Notes: generated by a model not told the origin, from the sequence alone. DNA of 64,000 nucleotides from Anabaena cylindrica PCC 7122 (GCF_000317695.1 NC_019771.1:2608001-2672000), one strand, 5' to 3'. Numbered from the stretch's first letter, positions 27,674 through 37,278 are shown. A program made the numbers and translations.

Positions 27674-28030
27674 TTACACCCCGAAAGATTTCCCGCAACC
27701 ACAGGTTTGGGAAGCGTTGGGGTTAGTGAATTGGAAGCCACCGCCAATCATGGCATCACTATAATCGAGCATTAACCCGTAAAGATATAATAGGCTTTTG
27801 CGATCGCACACAATCTTGAAGCCATCATAATCAAAAACATCATCCTGGGCAGTGATCTTACTAGTGTCTTCAAAATCCATCATGTAAGACATCCCAGAGC
27901 AACCACCTTGACGGACTCCTACCCGTAAACATAAATCCTGCCCCTGCTTACCTTGGAGCGATTTTACCTGGCGCAATGCTGACTCGCTCAACAGAATGCC
28001 GCGTTGTTGAATATCAGTTGCTTGTGTCAT
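27674..28030 (-). CDS. HesB/IscA/SufA-family iron-sulfur cluster assembly protein
   Basis: 118 residues, A-type carrier fold. The three conserved cysteines are present: C44 (VRQGGCSGMSY) and the C-terminal CGC pair C110/C112 (QTCGCGKSF). Members accept or carry Fe-S clusters or iron during cluster assembly and hand them to target proteins. It stands alone; no suf or nif genes are beside it, so it is more likely the general housekeeping type than a nif-linked HesB. The product is cytoplasmic. Start ATG 28030 is the first plausible one. Confidence 0.9.
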   Translation of the reverse strand: MTQATDIQQRGILLSESALRQVKSLQGKQGQDLCLRVGVRQGGCSGMSYMMDFEDTSKITAQDDVFDYDGFKIVCDRKSLLYLYGLMLDYSDAMIGGGFQFTNPNASQTCGCGKSFGV

Positions 28031-28482
28031 TTGCTATTGTCACTCCTTAATTATTATAACGATTACCAGGTATATGCTGTTAATAGCCCCTGGGTTGCTC
28101 TTGCAAGTATTATTCCATTCTAACTGCATTAACAAGTACAGACGTTAAATTCTCAACACTTCGTCAACAGCAGATAAAGGTTTTTATTCTAGAATTGAGA
28201 GATTCGGTGTATTTGGAGTATTTTTATCTTTTCAGTTTTGGAGCCGTCTGAGTAACAACCACTTTTCAGGAGTGCTGAGTCCTGAGTAAAAAAGGAAAAT
28301 TAATTGTCCTCATCCTCTGGCTGTGAAGTCCCTACCTTCAGGTATGGAAAAAGAAAAAATTATTCCCTTAGTTTTAACTATGGAGTGACTCGTTACTCAG
28401 TACTCGTTACTCAGCATTTATTTACTCACCACTACCCACAATTTACTTCTTCTTAAATAGCTTTTTTGATTAACTTTACTCT
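28031..28482. other. intergenic region, no gene seen
   Basis: About 450 bp between two divergent genes (iron-sulfur assembly protein and the 543-aa gene). It includes a few short degenerate repeats (GTTACTCA, near 28390-28420). It must hold both promoters. I see no ORF, RNA or operator that I can support. Confidence 0.45.
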
Positions 28483-30114
28483 ATGACAAGTTTTAATCGC
28501 TCTACCAGTCGTCGGTTGAAGAAATTAACCCAAATTCCTTCTATATGGGAGGGCGATCGCCGTCCGTTATCGTCATCACAAACCCAACCCAGTGAAGCAA
28601 ACGAATCTAAGGGAGAATGCATTCTCTGGGTAGATGGCTCTCAAGGTATTGTTAGAGGTATGGATGTGGTATCTCCAGAACTAGGCCCAGAAGCTATAGT
28701 TCGTACCTTAATGCGAGCGATGGAACATCCACACAGTCCAGCTAAACCCGCTAGACCGCAAAGAATTGTGGTGAAAGATCGGGAAATTCAATTTTATCTG
28801 CGTGGGGTATTGCAAGATTTGGATATTGCCATTGACTACACACCAGAATTGCCTTTAATTGATGAACTATTTCGCTCCTTTGCGGATATTCTCGATAGCC
28901 AAATCCCCGATTTACCTCCCCAGTATGCACAAATATTGAGAAAGAAGGCTTTTGCAACTTGGGAAGCAGCACCTTGGGAATTTATAGAAGAACAACAAAT
29001 CTTATCCATAGAGATTAATAAATGGGATGTAGGAAAAGTTTATGCCTCAGTGATGGGAATGCTGGGGATGGAATATGGAATTTTGTTTTATCGCTCAGAA
29101 GATTCTCTCAAACGGTTTCGTGCAGATGTTTTAAGAGATGAAGAGTCTGGACAAGGTTTAGAAGAAGCTTTTCTGAAGCAAGATTGTTTGTTTCTCACCT
29201 TTGAGCAAACCGACGAAGATGAAGATGAGGACGAAGATTTAGCAGAATTACCCCTATCGGAAATTGAACCCACTTTTGGTAATATTCATCCTTTAGAAGG
29301 ATTACGATCTGTTTTATACGACGATGAAGCACTTGTAGTTTTTGTGGCTCTAGAAAGCTTACTCCGTTTTATTCGTGATTACCGTCATCAGTTATATGAA
29401 GATGACTTCCCTCCTCTTAATCGGCGTTATCGCATTTCTTTGCCTCATTCAGATGAAGATACTAAATCAGTTTCTGTCACTGTCTCTACCATGCCAGAGT
29501 TGGCAGCAGAGTTAGAGGAAATGGCCGGTTTTGATATCTCAGATGAAGATGATATTGATTCCACAGCCTTCCATTCCTTGCGAGATGATTTAATTCCAGA
29601 AGACTCTTTCCTCAGTTTGGGTGTGATTTCTTGGGAGGTTTTAGAGTCCTTGCGTCGGGAAGTAGATTATCATCCAGCAGATGTAATCAATCAAGTTGGG
29701 GATGGATTACCCGTGATTTTGATTCAAACTTCTCGTCCTAAGGCAAAAACCGTGATTGAAAAGATTGAGGCATCTGAGGGACTGAAAGCTATTTGCTTTA
29801 ATCCAGGAGCTGATCCTTTTGATGGCGATCGCTATGATTTGGGTTTGTTACAAACCAATAATCAAGAATTATTCCTATTTGGCGAATTTTTAGATAACGA
29901 TCCCATTCATGTTGAAGCCAGGAAAAAATGGAATCAACGCTGCAAAAATACTCAAGGCTATTGCGGTTTGATTATTTCTAAAGGACTGACAGGCGCTTCC
30001 CGTGGGAATCCTCAGTTAAAAGATATGATGGCTCTATTTGAAGCGCGATCGCTCCGTCCCGAAGATTTGGGGATCGGTACTCTCCAACTGATGCCGGAAC
30101 TGGAATTTGAATAA
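28483..30114 (+). CDS. cyanobacterial hypothetical protein, possibly DUF6930-type
   Basis: 543 residues, no signal peptide or membrane helix. An N-terminal segment (about 45-110) contains ILWVDGSQGIVRGMDVVSPE and a PARPQRIVVKDREIQFYLRG stretch. A very acidic run lies at about 245-255 (TDEDEDEDED), and further acidic patches occur near 350-375. The C-terminal part (about 390-540) includes PVILIQTSRPKAKTVIEKIE and FGEFLDND. I recall similar cyanobacterial proteins filed under DUF6930, but I cannot confirm this. No catalytic motif is evident, and the function is unknown. Monocistronic, with a HIP1 site near its start. Confidence 0.6.
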   Translation: MTSFNRSTSRRLKKLTQIPSIWEGDRRPLSSSQTQPSEANESKGECILWVDGSQGIVRGMDVVSPELGPEAIVRTLMRAMEHPHSPAKPARPQRIVVKDREIQFYLRGVLQDLDIAIDYTPELPLIDELFRSFADILDSQIPDLPPQYAQILRKKAFATWEAAPWEFIEEQQILSIEINKWDVGKVYASVMGMLGMEYGILFYRSEDSLKRFRADVLRDEESGQGLEEAFLKQDCLFLTFEQTDEDEDEDEDLAELPLSEIEPTFGNIHPLEGLRSVLYDDEALVVFVALESLLRFIRDYRHQLYEDDFPPLNRRYRISLPHSDEDTKSVSVTVSTMPELAAELEEMAGFDISDEDDIDSTAFHSLRDDLIPEDSFLSLGVISWEVLESLRREVDYHPADVINQVGDGLPVILIQTSRPKAKTVIEKIEASEGLKAICFNPGADPFDGDRYDLGLLQTNNQELFLFGEFLDNDPIHVEARKKWNQRCKNTQGYCGLIISKGLTGASRGNPQLKDMMALFEARSLRPEDLGIGTLQLMPELEFE

Positions 30115-30404
30115 TACTTGATGTAGTTACCACAGGTAAATACCTCATTAGCACTGAGTTCACGAGTCCAGGTTTAATCTGTGGTTATCTACAATTACCG
30201 AAGATGTTTATTGCTGCATAATTAATGGAGAGTTGAAAATAATTAGTAGTGCATTATCTATACCTTGAAGAAGCGAAAATTCTTTATCGAAAATTCTTAA
30301 TGATATTAGGAACTTTGCTATTTCCTGGAAGCAAATTCTGATACTATCGTTTTTTACTTTTGCAATCGAATTCTTTATCCATCCATTAATAAACAGCAAC
30401 CTGC
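30115..30404. other. intergenic region with an imperfect stem
   Basis: About 290 bp. GTAGTTACCACAG (30123-30135) pairs imperfectly with CTGTGGTTATCTAC (about 30179-30192) just after the 543-aa gene, possibly part of its 3' end. Nothing else is supported. Confidence 0.35.
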
Positions 30405-30578
30405 ATGATAATGACAAATAAAAAATGGGCCGTTAAACGTATAACTGTTAACCTAGCAACACAGGAAGCAGAAAAGCTAGAAAAATATTGTCAACAAACA
30501 GGTAGACCAGCTACTGATATCATTCGAGAACTGATTAGAAGTTTACCTCTTTCTGAAGACTCTAAGGAGAAAAGCTGA
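30405..30578 (+). CDS. small ribbon-helix-helix-like protein (57 aa)
   Basis: 57 residues. An N-terminal beta-strand-like segment (KKWAVKRITVNLAT) is followed by two predicted helices (QEAEKLEKYCQQTGRP and ATDIIRELIRSL). This is the strand-helix-helix outline of CopG/Arc-type DNA-binding proteins, in which the strand inserts in the DNA major groove as a dimer. ATG at 30405 or 30411 are both possible. There is no adjacent toxin gene, so an antitoxin role is not supported. A small regulator is an inference. Confidence 0.5.
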   Translation: MIMTNKKWAVKRITVNLATQEAEKLEKYCQQTGRPATDIIRELIRSLPLSEDSKEKS

Positions 30579-30884
30579 GGAAATAGGAGAGATGGGTAGA
30601 TAGGGAAGATGGAGAAAATGGAGAAAATGGAGAAGGTATTGATCTTTCTTCTGGCTCCTGCCCGTTTGATTTCGGGTTTTGATTAGCGAAGCGGACGCAG
30701 GGTAGCGACTATTTTAATTTTAGATTGTTCAATCCAAAATCTAAAATTCTCCTGTCTCCTGTCTTCTGCCTCCTGCCTCCTGCCTCTTGTTTCCAGCTAA
30801 ATAGGAAATTCCGACACCAAGGCAGTTACAATTTGTAAAGAAACTGATAGCGCCGTGTGGCGTAAGCCATAAAGGAATAAGGGA
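30579..30884. other. intergenic region containing STRR tracts
   Basis: About 305 bp upstream of crtQ. It contains AATGGAGAA repeats (about 30608-30636), an inverted pair TTTTAGATTG/CAATCCAAAATCTAAAA (about 30718-30746) and a CTCCTGT/CTCCTGC STRR (30749-30790). The crtQ promoter is expected here. Confidence 0.5.
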
Positions 30885-32336
30885 ATGCGTGTTGCAATTG
30901 TAGGTGCAGGACTAGCTGGACTGGCAGCTGCGGTAGATTTAGCTGATGCGGGTTGTGAGGTGCAAATTTTTGAATCTCGCCCGTTTATAGGTGGAAAAGT
31001 TGGCAGTTGGGTAGATGGTGATGGCAACCATGTTGAAATGGGGTTACACGTATTTTTTGGCTGCTACTACAATCTATTTAGGTTAATGGAGAAGGTGGGA
31101 TCTGGTGATAATTTACGCCTAAAAGAACATAGTCATACTTTTATCAATAAAGGTGGGCGCACAGGGGCTTTAGATTTCCGTTTTATCACAGGTGCGCCCT
31201 TTAATGGGTTAAAGGCGTTTTTTACAACTTCCCAACTTTCACTCCAGGATAAATTCCAAAATGCGATCGCACTCGGAACTAGCCCCATCGTCCAAGGTTT
31301 AATAGACTTTGATGGGGCAATGAAAACTATCCGCAAATTAGATAAAATCAGCTTTTCAGACTGGTTTTATAGTCATGGGGGTAGTAAAGGCAGCATCAAA
31401 CGTCTATGGAACCCCATCGCTTACGCCCTTGGTTTTATAGATTGTGATAATATTTCTGCCCGTTGTATGTTGACAATTTTCCAGTTTTTCGCAGTCAGAA
31501 CTGAGGCTTCAATTCTGCGGATGCTGGAAGGTTCACCACAGGAATATTTACATAAACCGATTGTTGAATACTTAGAAGCTAGAGGCACTAAAATATATAC
31601 CCGTCGTCAAGTGCGGGAAATTCAGTTTGCCGAATCTAATGTTCTTGGGGGAGAAGAAACCCACGTTACAGGTATATTAGTTGCCCAAGGTGATACAGAA
31701 GAAGTTATCACCGCTGATGCTTATCTCTGTGCTTGCGATGTACCGGGAATTCAGCGCGTTTTACCCCAAGCATGGCGCAAATGGTCAGAATTTGATAATA
31801 TTTATAAACTTGATGCTGTCCCAGTCGCTACAGTACAGCTACGCTTTGATGGTTGGGTGACGGAACTAGAAGATGACCAAAAGCGGAAACAATTAAATCA
31901 TGCGGCTGGTATAGATAATTTGTTATATACCGCAGATGCAGATTTTTCCTGTTTTGCTGATTTAGCTTTGACTAGCCCCGCAGATTATTATCGTCCTGGA
32001 GAAGGTTCGTTGTTGCAACTGGTATTGACACCGGGAGATCCCTTTATTAAACAAAGTAATGATGCGATCGCACAACACGTCCTTAAACAAGTCCATGAAC
32101 TGTTCCCTTCATCCAGAGATTTAAACATGACTTGGTACAGTGTAGTAAAACTGGCTCAGTCTCTCTATCGGGAAGCACCAGGAATGGACGCTTACCGTCC
32201 AGACCAAAAAACACCTATACCTAATTTTTTTCTAGCAGGTAGTTATACTCAGCAAGATTATATTGACAGCATGGAAGGCGCAACTATTTCTGGAGGACGT
32301 GCAGCTAAGGTGATTCTGGAAAATGTGAAGAAATAG
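30885..32336 (+). CDS. crtQ: zeta-carotene desaturase (CrtQ/Zds)
   Basis: 483 residues. Converts 9,9'-di-cis-zeta-carotene through neurosporene to prolycopene in carotenoid synthesis, at the membrane, with FAD and a plastoquinone-type acceptor. The N-terminal dinucleotide motif GAGLAGLAAAVDLADAG (residues 7-23), the carotenoid-desaturase stretch MGLHVFFGCYYNLFRLMEKV, and the C-terminal FAD motif FFLAGSYTQQDYIDSMEGA are diagnostic of the plant/cyanobacterial CrtQ/Zds type, not the bacterial CrtI type. Length is normal. A SRPBCC-fold gene follows after about 100 bp. The TAG stop sits in the first unit of an STRR (AATAGGG). Confidence 0.95.
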   Translation: MRVAIVGAGLAGLAAAVDLADAGCEVQIFESRPFIGGKVGSWVDGDGNHVEMGLHVFFGCYYNLFRLMEKVGSGDNLRLKEHSHTFINKGGRTGALDFRFITGAPFNGLKAFFTTSQLSLQDKFQNAIALGTSPIVQGLIDFDGAMKTIRKLDKISFSDWFYSHGGSKGSIKRLWNPIAYALGFIDCDNISARCMLTIFQFFAVRTEASILRMLEGSPQEYLHKPIVEYLEARGTKIYTRRQVREIQFAESNVLGGEETHVTGILVAQGDTEEVITADAYLCACDVPGIQRVLPQAWRKWSEFDNIYKLDAVPVATVQLRFDGWVTELEDDQKRKQLNHAAGIDNLLYTADADFSCFADLALTSPADYYRPGEGSLLQLVLTPGDPFIKQSNDAIAQHVLKQVHELFPSSRDLNMTWYSVVKLAQSLYREAPGMDAYRPDQKTPIPNFFLAGSYTQQDYIDSMEGATISGGRAAKVILENVKK

Positions 32337-32425
32337 GGAATGGGGAATAGGGAATAGGGATTTAATTACCAATCACCAATTACCAATTATCAATCACCAA
32401 TTACCAATTATCAATTATCAATCTA
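32332..32425. repeat. STRR tracts (AATAGGG and related units)
   Basis: Tandem units AATAGGG, AATGGGG, AATAGGG, AATAGGG start in the last codons of crtQ. They are followed by CAATTACC/AATTATCA-type units to about 32425, filling almost the whole gap to the next gene. Confidence 0.75.
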
Positions 32426-32432
32426 AAATCTA

Positions 32433-32870
32433 ATGGCTGAATGGTTAGAGCATAGTGTGCAGGTAGAAGTTGAGGTTCCTATAGAATTAGTATGGAGCCT
32501 CTGGTCTGATTTAGAGCAAATGCCTCGTTGGATGAAGTGGATTGATTCGGTGAAAATTTTACCAGATGATCCAGAGATATCCCTGTGGAAATTGAGTACT
32601 GGTGGTTGGGATTTTACCTGGAAATCTCGCATGCTCAAAATTATTCCTAATCAAATTATCCAATGGGAATCAGTTGATGGTTTACCAAATCAGGGTGCAA
32701 TTCGCTTTTATGATCGCCATACTAGCAGCGTTGTCAAAATGACTGTTTCCTACGCTATTCCTGGATTTTTGGGCAAACTCATGGATAATTTGTTTTTGGG
32801 AAAGGTGGTAGAGTCCACTATTCAAGCAGATTTGGAGCGGTTTAAGGAATACGCTTTGAATAAAGTCTGA
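32433..32870 (+). CDS. SRPBCC-fold (cyclase/dehydrase-like) protein
   Basis: 145 residues with the START-like lipid/polyketide binding fold. The pattern is an N-terminal strand VQVEVEVPIELVWSLWSDLEQMPRWMKWIDSV (about 7-38), a central WKLSTGGWDFTWKSR region, and a long C-terminal helix (QADLERFKEYALNKV). Such proteins bind hydrophobic ligands. Its position directly after crtQ, with only an STRR between, suggests a carotenoid- or quinone-handling role, but this is inference from context. Confidence 0.82.
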   Translation: MAEWLEHSVQVEVEVPIELVWSLWSDLEQMPRWMKWIDSVKILPDDPEISLWKLSTGGWDFTWKSRMLKIIPNQIIQWESVDGLPNQGAIRFYDRHTSSVVKMTVSYAIPGFLGKLMDNLFLGKVVESTIQADLERFKEYALNKV

Positions 32871-33222
32871 GACAAATATATTTTCTCTAGGACTTACCCA
32901 AAAAGGTGGTGAAAGTCGTGATCTACCGTAGGGGTTCAGAGGGAACAGAAAAAACTCATGTTTAGAAACATGAGATTGAAATAATGACACTGTTTTTTTT
33001 GACTGAGCTTTAAACTCAGAACTAAAGTTTCTTATCTGTCCCCTATTCCCTGTTCCCTTTTTTGTAATTATTAAAACATCATAAATAAAATGGTAATTAA
33101 AATTATATATGCTAAACATACTGACAGGCAATCTAGTCCTGATTTACAAAAATTAAGAAACTCTTGATAAATTAGGTGATTGTCTAAAAAATAATGATTA
33201 TCACTTGAGAAAAGGAGTCAAT
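32871..33222. other. intergenic region upstream of the lipoxygenase gene
   Basis: About 350 bp. A perfect hairpin-forming palindrome CTCATGTTTAGAAACATGAG occupies 32955-32974, followed after about 17 nt by a T-run, and a second small stem (CTGAG/CTCAG) follows. The first could be a terminator for the SRPBCC gene. A GGACTTACC repeat remnant occurs at 32891. Confidence 0.4.
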
Positions 33223-35331
33223 ATGTTTACTTTTAAGAATACACTTGTATTTCTCTATAAAATCTTAAATCGTTTTATCCCTACACAATGTAACAGATAT
33301 CAATATAACTACAATTATCTAGAGCCTTTGGCTATGACGGATATTCCTGAATTACCAATAATCAATTTTCCTTTATTACCTAAAGATGAACTTCCCAGCG
33401 CTCAATGGCTGGGTTTATTATTAACTGTCATCACCATTCTTAATCTCAACAATACCTCTAAATCTACTCATGGCAATGCAAAAAATATTCCTAATAGTGA
33501 CAGCCAAACTGATCAATCATTTTTAGATAACAAGCTTAGTTCTTTAAAAAACATCAACAACAACATCAGTACGATTAGAGATCAAGAAGATTCTGATGAT
33601 TATTTAAACAGCTATATTTCAGATTTATTATTAACATTAAAACAAATTGATGATAATTTAAACCTTGATGAGCAAATTCATCCGTATCTCCAGCAAAGAC
33701 TTTTTGAACAAGCCAATAAAGATATAAAAGTAGTAAAAGTAGAAAAACAATTTACAGATTTATTAAATAAAAATCCTCAACCAGTAGTAGCCAAATCGAA
33801 TAAAGAATCTACCAAAGCATTTTTTAAAGAAATTATCAAATACAATGCCAAATTATTAGAATTAGCTGAACATCAAACTCCAATTGCAGAAACTTCTGTA
33901 GAAATATCTAAAAACTCTGAAAATGGTCTTGAGGATTTCGACAAACAATTTAGAGTGATATCTAAACCAGAAATTGCTAATAAATTCCAAGAAGATTTAG
34001 TTTTTGCTTATATGCAGGTAGCTGGACCTAACCCAGTCATGCTCAAGCAAATCAAACAAATAGATCCGCGCTTACCAATTACTGACGAAAAATACCAAGA
34101 AATTATTACCCAAATCGCAGGTATTGCCGATTCTCTGGAAGCAGCAATACAAGAAGGTCGGCTTTATTTAGCAGACTATGATTTATTAAATAACTTAGTA
34201 GATGGTAGTTTTCCTCAAGCACAAAAATATGTTGCTGCTCCCATTGCGCTATTTGCTGTACCGCCGCTGAGTAGTTCATCTCGTTATCTATTACCTATAG
34301 CAATTAGTTGTCAGCAGTCTATATTTACACCCCTGGAAACAGGAACTTGGATGACTGCTAAGAACATTGTGCAGATGGCTGATAGCAACTATCACGAGTT
34401 GGTAAGTCATCTAGGCCGGACACATTTAGTTATTGAGCCTTTTATTGTTGCAACTAATCATTTACCCAATAATCACTTAATCAAACAACTCCTGAAACCT
34501 CATCTTCAGGGTACTGTCCTCATAAATTATGGCGCTCATAAATCTTTAATAGCACCAAAAGGGATTATAGATTCACTCTTAGTTGGTACTATTGAATCTG
34601 AACAAAAATTAGCAATTAAAGCAGCACAAAGTTATTTGTTTAATTTTCATGAGGTAGCATTTCCTGATACTTTAAATAGTCGGGGCGTTAATAATGCTGA
34701 CCAGCTACCAATTTATCCTTACCGAGATGACGGAACATTAATTTGGAATGCTATTTATAAATGGGTTTATGCCTATTTAAGTTATTTTTATACGAATGAT
34801 GGGTTAATTTTTGCTGATAAAAATTTACAGCGTTGGTCTGGTAAATTAGCTAGTCCCAAAGGGGGACGGTTGAAAAATTTTGGTGAGGATGCAGAAGGAA
34901 AAATTAAAACACTAGATTATTTAGTTAAAACAATCTCGACGATTATTTTTACAGCCAGCGCTCAACACGCTGCTGTGAATTTTCCGCAACGTGGAATGAT
35001 GATATATACGCCAGCATTTCCTTTCGCTCGCTATACTCCAGCACCAACAAATTCCCAAGAATCGGAAGATTTTATCAATGGTCTACCATCGCTAGAAAAA
35101 GCACAAGAACAGATAAATATCCTCTATTTGCTCGGTTCTTTATACTACACTAAGCTGGGTGAGTATCCCACATCAATTTCTCAAGGCAACCAAAAATTGA
35201 AAGTTGCTTTGCAGGATTTTCATCAAGATTTACAAGAAATTGAGCAGAGAATTAATCAACGAAATAGTGAAAGGATGATAGCTTACAAGTATTTATTGCC
35301 TTCCAGAATTCCGCAAAGTATCAACATTTAG
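33223..35331 (+). CDS. lipoxygenase
   Basis: 702 residues. Oxygenates polyunsaturated fatty acids at a non-heme iron to give hydroperoxides. All five plant/animal-type iron ligands are visible: H391 and H396 (YHELVSHLGRTH), H582 (SAQHAAVNF), N586, and the C-terminal isoleucine I702 as the last residue. The substrate-channel stretch HLVIEPFIVATNHL is conserved. The N-terminal 270 residues are low in recognisable motifs, helical and polar-rich, and replace the usual PLAT domain. ATG 33223 has AAAGGAG five bases upstream; a TTG at 33205 is less likely. No hydroperoxide lyase or allene oxide synthase gene is adjacent. The fatty-acid regiospecificity cannot be read from sequence. Confidence 0.92.
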   Translation: MFTFKNTLVFLYKILNRFIPTQCNRYQYNYNYLEPLAMTDIPELPIINFPLLPKDELPSAQWLGLLLTVITILNLNNTSKSTHGNAKNIPNSDSQTDQSFLDNKLSSLKNINNNISTIRDQEDSDDYLNSYISDLLLTLKQIDDNLNLDEQIHPYLQQRLFEQANKDIKVVKVEKQFTDLLNKNPQPVVAKSNKESTKAFFKEIIKYNAKLLELAEHQTPIAETSVEISKNSENGLEDFDKQFRVISKPEIANKFQEDLVFAYMQVAGPNPVMLKQIKQIDPRLPITDEKYQEIITQIAGIADSLEAAIQEGRLYLADYDLLNNLVDGSFPQAQKYVAAPIALFAVPPLSSSSRYLLPIAISCQQSIFTPLETGTWMTAKNIVQMADSNYHELVSHLGRTHLVIEPFIVATNHLPNNHLIKQLLKPHLQGTVLINYGAHKSLIAPKGIIDSLLVGTIESEQKLAIKAAQSYLFNFHEVAFPDTLNSRGVNNADQLPIYPYRDDGTLIWNAIYKWVYAYLSYFYTNDGLIFADKNLQRWSGKLASPKGGRLKNFGEDAEGKIKTLDYLVKTISTIIFTASAQHAAVNFPQRGMMIYTPAFPFARYTPAPTNSQESEDFINGLPSLEKAQEQINILYLLGSLYYTKLGEYPTSISQGNQKLKVALQDFHQDLQEIEQRINQRNSERMIAYKYLLPSRIPQSINI

Positions 35332-35353
35332 GGCTAGGAGTCAGGAGTCAAAT

Positions 35354-35465
35354 AGAACTTACGCAATAAAACCTCTCAAACTCTTATTTCTCTGCGTCCT
35401 CTGCGGTATGTCTTCGACACGCTTCGCTTTAGCGATACGATTTTCCGTGACTGGTGCGTAAGTCC
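35354..35465. repeat. MITE-like element with ACTTACGCA ends
   Basis: About 112 bp. Left AACTTACGCA and right TGCGTAAGT are inverted; the interior carries degenerate hairpin text (CTTCGACACGCTTCGCTTTAG). This is the GACTTACGCA repeat type common in Nostoc relatives; a single end (TTGCGTAAGTCC) is also found near 50263. Confidence 0.55.
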
Positions 35466-35544
35466 TATCAAAAATAATATGGAGTAAGCTTTTTAGCGAT
35501 TGCGAACTGTTGGTTTATTTACGCTGTGCTGTACTAGCCATTAA

Positions 35545-35784
35545 TTACCAAGTTGGATCGCTAAACAAATTAATGGTCAATTTCTCCTTTTCTGGTGGAA
35601 CTGGAGTAATGCAAGCACGAATGACTTCCCCATCATCTAGTTCGACTGTGCAAGCATGACAAGTCCCCATTAGACAACCAGTGGGAATGGAGACTCCTGC
35701 CCGATCTGCTACATCTAACAGGGATTCTCCTACTTCAGCATTAACGGTGACATCATCTGGTAAGAAGTGGATGCTAATACTCAT
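35545..35784 (-). CDS. small 2Fe-2S ferredoxin
   Basis: 79 residues. Four cysteines fit a 2Fe-2S site: C37, C42, C45 (GCLMGTCHACTV) and C58 (VIRACIT). The spacing C-x4-C-x2-C-x12-C matches the compact ferredoxin/xanthine-oxidase-type cluster, shorter than the plant-type photosynthetic ferredoxins. It probably transfers electrons to a dedicated enzyme. It lies 15 nt past the cobQ gene on the same strand, so the two are likely co-transcribed. A role in redox steps of corrinoid metabolism is possible but only inferred. Confidence 0.88.
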   Translation of the reverse strand: MSISIHFLPDDVTVNAEVGESLLDVADRAGVSIPTGCLMGTCHACTVELDDGEVIRACITPVPPEKEKLTINLFSDPTW

Positions 35785-35799
35785 GAGATAAGTGTTTAT

Positions 35800-37278
35800 C
35801 TAAGACAAAAATGGAGTTAGGTTTAAATGGCTTTCAATTTGAGTGGCTAAAGAGTCCAAAATTTGCTCTCGCTGTTCTCGATAATTAGCAACTCCTGTGG
35901 GTAAAGATTTCAAGCCGCGCTGTTGACGGAGACGGTTAAGCCAAGCACGTCGCCAAGGGCCATTATCAAACAAACCGTGTAAATAACTGCCCCAAACAGA
36001 TTGACAACTATCCACTAGTCCTAAATTAATATCATCAAATAGGGGTTGGTAGGCTTTAGAATCTATTTCTGGCTGTTCTATGCGCGATCGCCCTTGATGA
36101 ATTTCAAATCCATTTACAGGTAAGCCCATTTGCGGATAATTGGAAGTAACTTGACGCTGACGAGCAATTTTTTGTCCTGTCATTACTGTTTTGATGGGTA
36201 ATAAATTTAACCCTTGAAACCTACCAGCTTGTCCCTCTACTCCTTCTGGATCTGCTATCATCTGACCTAGCATTTGATAACCGCCACAGATACCTAAAAC
36301 TGTTCCCCCAGAAGCAGCATAATGTTGAATGGCTTCCGCCATGCCGCTTTTTTGCAAAACTATCAAGTCGGCAATTGTAGTTTTTGTTCCTGGTAGAATT
36401 ACTGCGTCAGGATGCCCTAAATCTTGCTTGGGACTCAAGTATTTTACTGAGACTGAAGATTCTGATTCCAGTGGATCAAAGTCGGTAAAATTGGCTATTC
36501 TCGGTAAACGAATAACGGCTATATTCAGTTCAGCTTGGGCTTTATAAGGTTTGCGTTCCAATAAATCTAGGGAGTCTTCAGCAGGAAAAACTTCTTCTAA
36601 ATAGGGGATAACGCCAACTACAGGAATACCAGTGCGCTCTTCTAACCATTTGATTCCCGGTTCGAGAATTGAACGTTGTCCTCGGAATTTGTTAATAACT
36701 ACGCCTTTAATTAAAGCGCGTTCGTCGGGGTCAAGTAATTCTAGAGTTCCGACTACATGAGCAAAAGCGCCTCCTCGGTCAATATCAACTACTAAAAGTG
36801 TGGGTGCATTTAAATGTTTTGCTACCCGCATATTAGTTAAGTCGCGGTGCTTGAGGTTAATTTCTGCTGGACTACCTGCACCTTCACAAACTAACATATC
36901 AAATTCTGTGGCTAGGTGTTGTAGACATTCTTCAATTGTCCGCCAACCCAGGTCAAAATATTGCTCGTAATAATCTGTAGCACTAACTTTACCTATAGGT
37001 CTGCCCTTGAGGATGACTTGAGATGTCATATCTCCTTGGGGTTTAAGTAAAATTGGGTTCATTTCTACTGAAGGAATGACTCCCGCAGCCCAAGCTTGCA
37101 CCGCTTGAGCGTAGCCTATTTCTCCTCCGGTGGGAGTAACATAAGCATTTAAAGCCATATTTTGACCTTTAAAGGGAGCTACTCGCCAGCCACGACGGGA
37201 TAAAATGCGGCAAATAGCTGTAGTTAACAGTGATTTCCCTGCGTGGGATGTTGTCCCCACTACCATAATTGCTTTCAT
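35800..37278 (-). CDS. cobQ: cobyric acid synthase (CobQ/CbiP)
   Basis: 492 residues. Amidates adenosylcobyrinic acid a,c-diamide at four side chains, using glutamine and ATP, in cobalamin synthesis. The N-terminal P-loop-like domain contains VVGTTSHAGKS (residues 6-16), and the C-terminal class I glutamine amidotransferase domain has the nucleophile cysteine in GICGGYQMLG (near 330) and a histidine in YLHGLFDNG. Length is usual for CobQ. A 2Fe-2S ferredoxin gene follows immediately. No cobalamin riboswitch was recognised in the 174 bp upstream. Confidence 0.94.
   Translation of the reverse strand: MKAIMVVGTTSHAGKSLLTTAICRILSRRGWRVAPFKGQNMALNAYVTPTGGEIGYAQAVQAWAAGVIPSVEMNPILLKPQGDMTSQVILKGRPIGKVSATDYYEQYFDLGWRTIEECLQHLATEFDMLVCEGAGSPAEINLKHRDLTNMRVAKHLNAPTLLVVDIDRGGAFAHVVGTLELLDPDERALIKGVVINKFRGQRSILEPGIKWLEERTGIPVVGVIPYLEEVFPAEDSLDLLERKPYKAQAELNIAVIRLPRIANFTDFDPLESESSVSVKYLSPKQDLGHPDAVILPGTKTTIADLIVLQKSGMAEAIQHYAASGGTVLGICGGYQMLGQMIADPEGVEGQAGRFQGLNLLPIKTVMTGQKIARQRQVTSNYPQMGLPVNGFEIHQGRSRIEQPEIDSKAYQPLFDDINLGLVDSCQSVWGSYLHGLFDNGPWRRAWLNRLRQQRGLKSLPTGVANYREQREQILDSLATQIESHLNLTPFLS

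Noticed and set aside
32682..33131. 149-aa minus-strand frame
   Set aside because: Antisense to the SRPBCC gene and continuing into AT-rich intergenic sequence; no family pattern.
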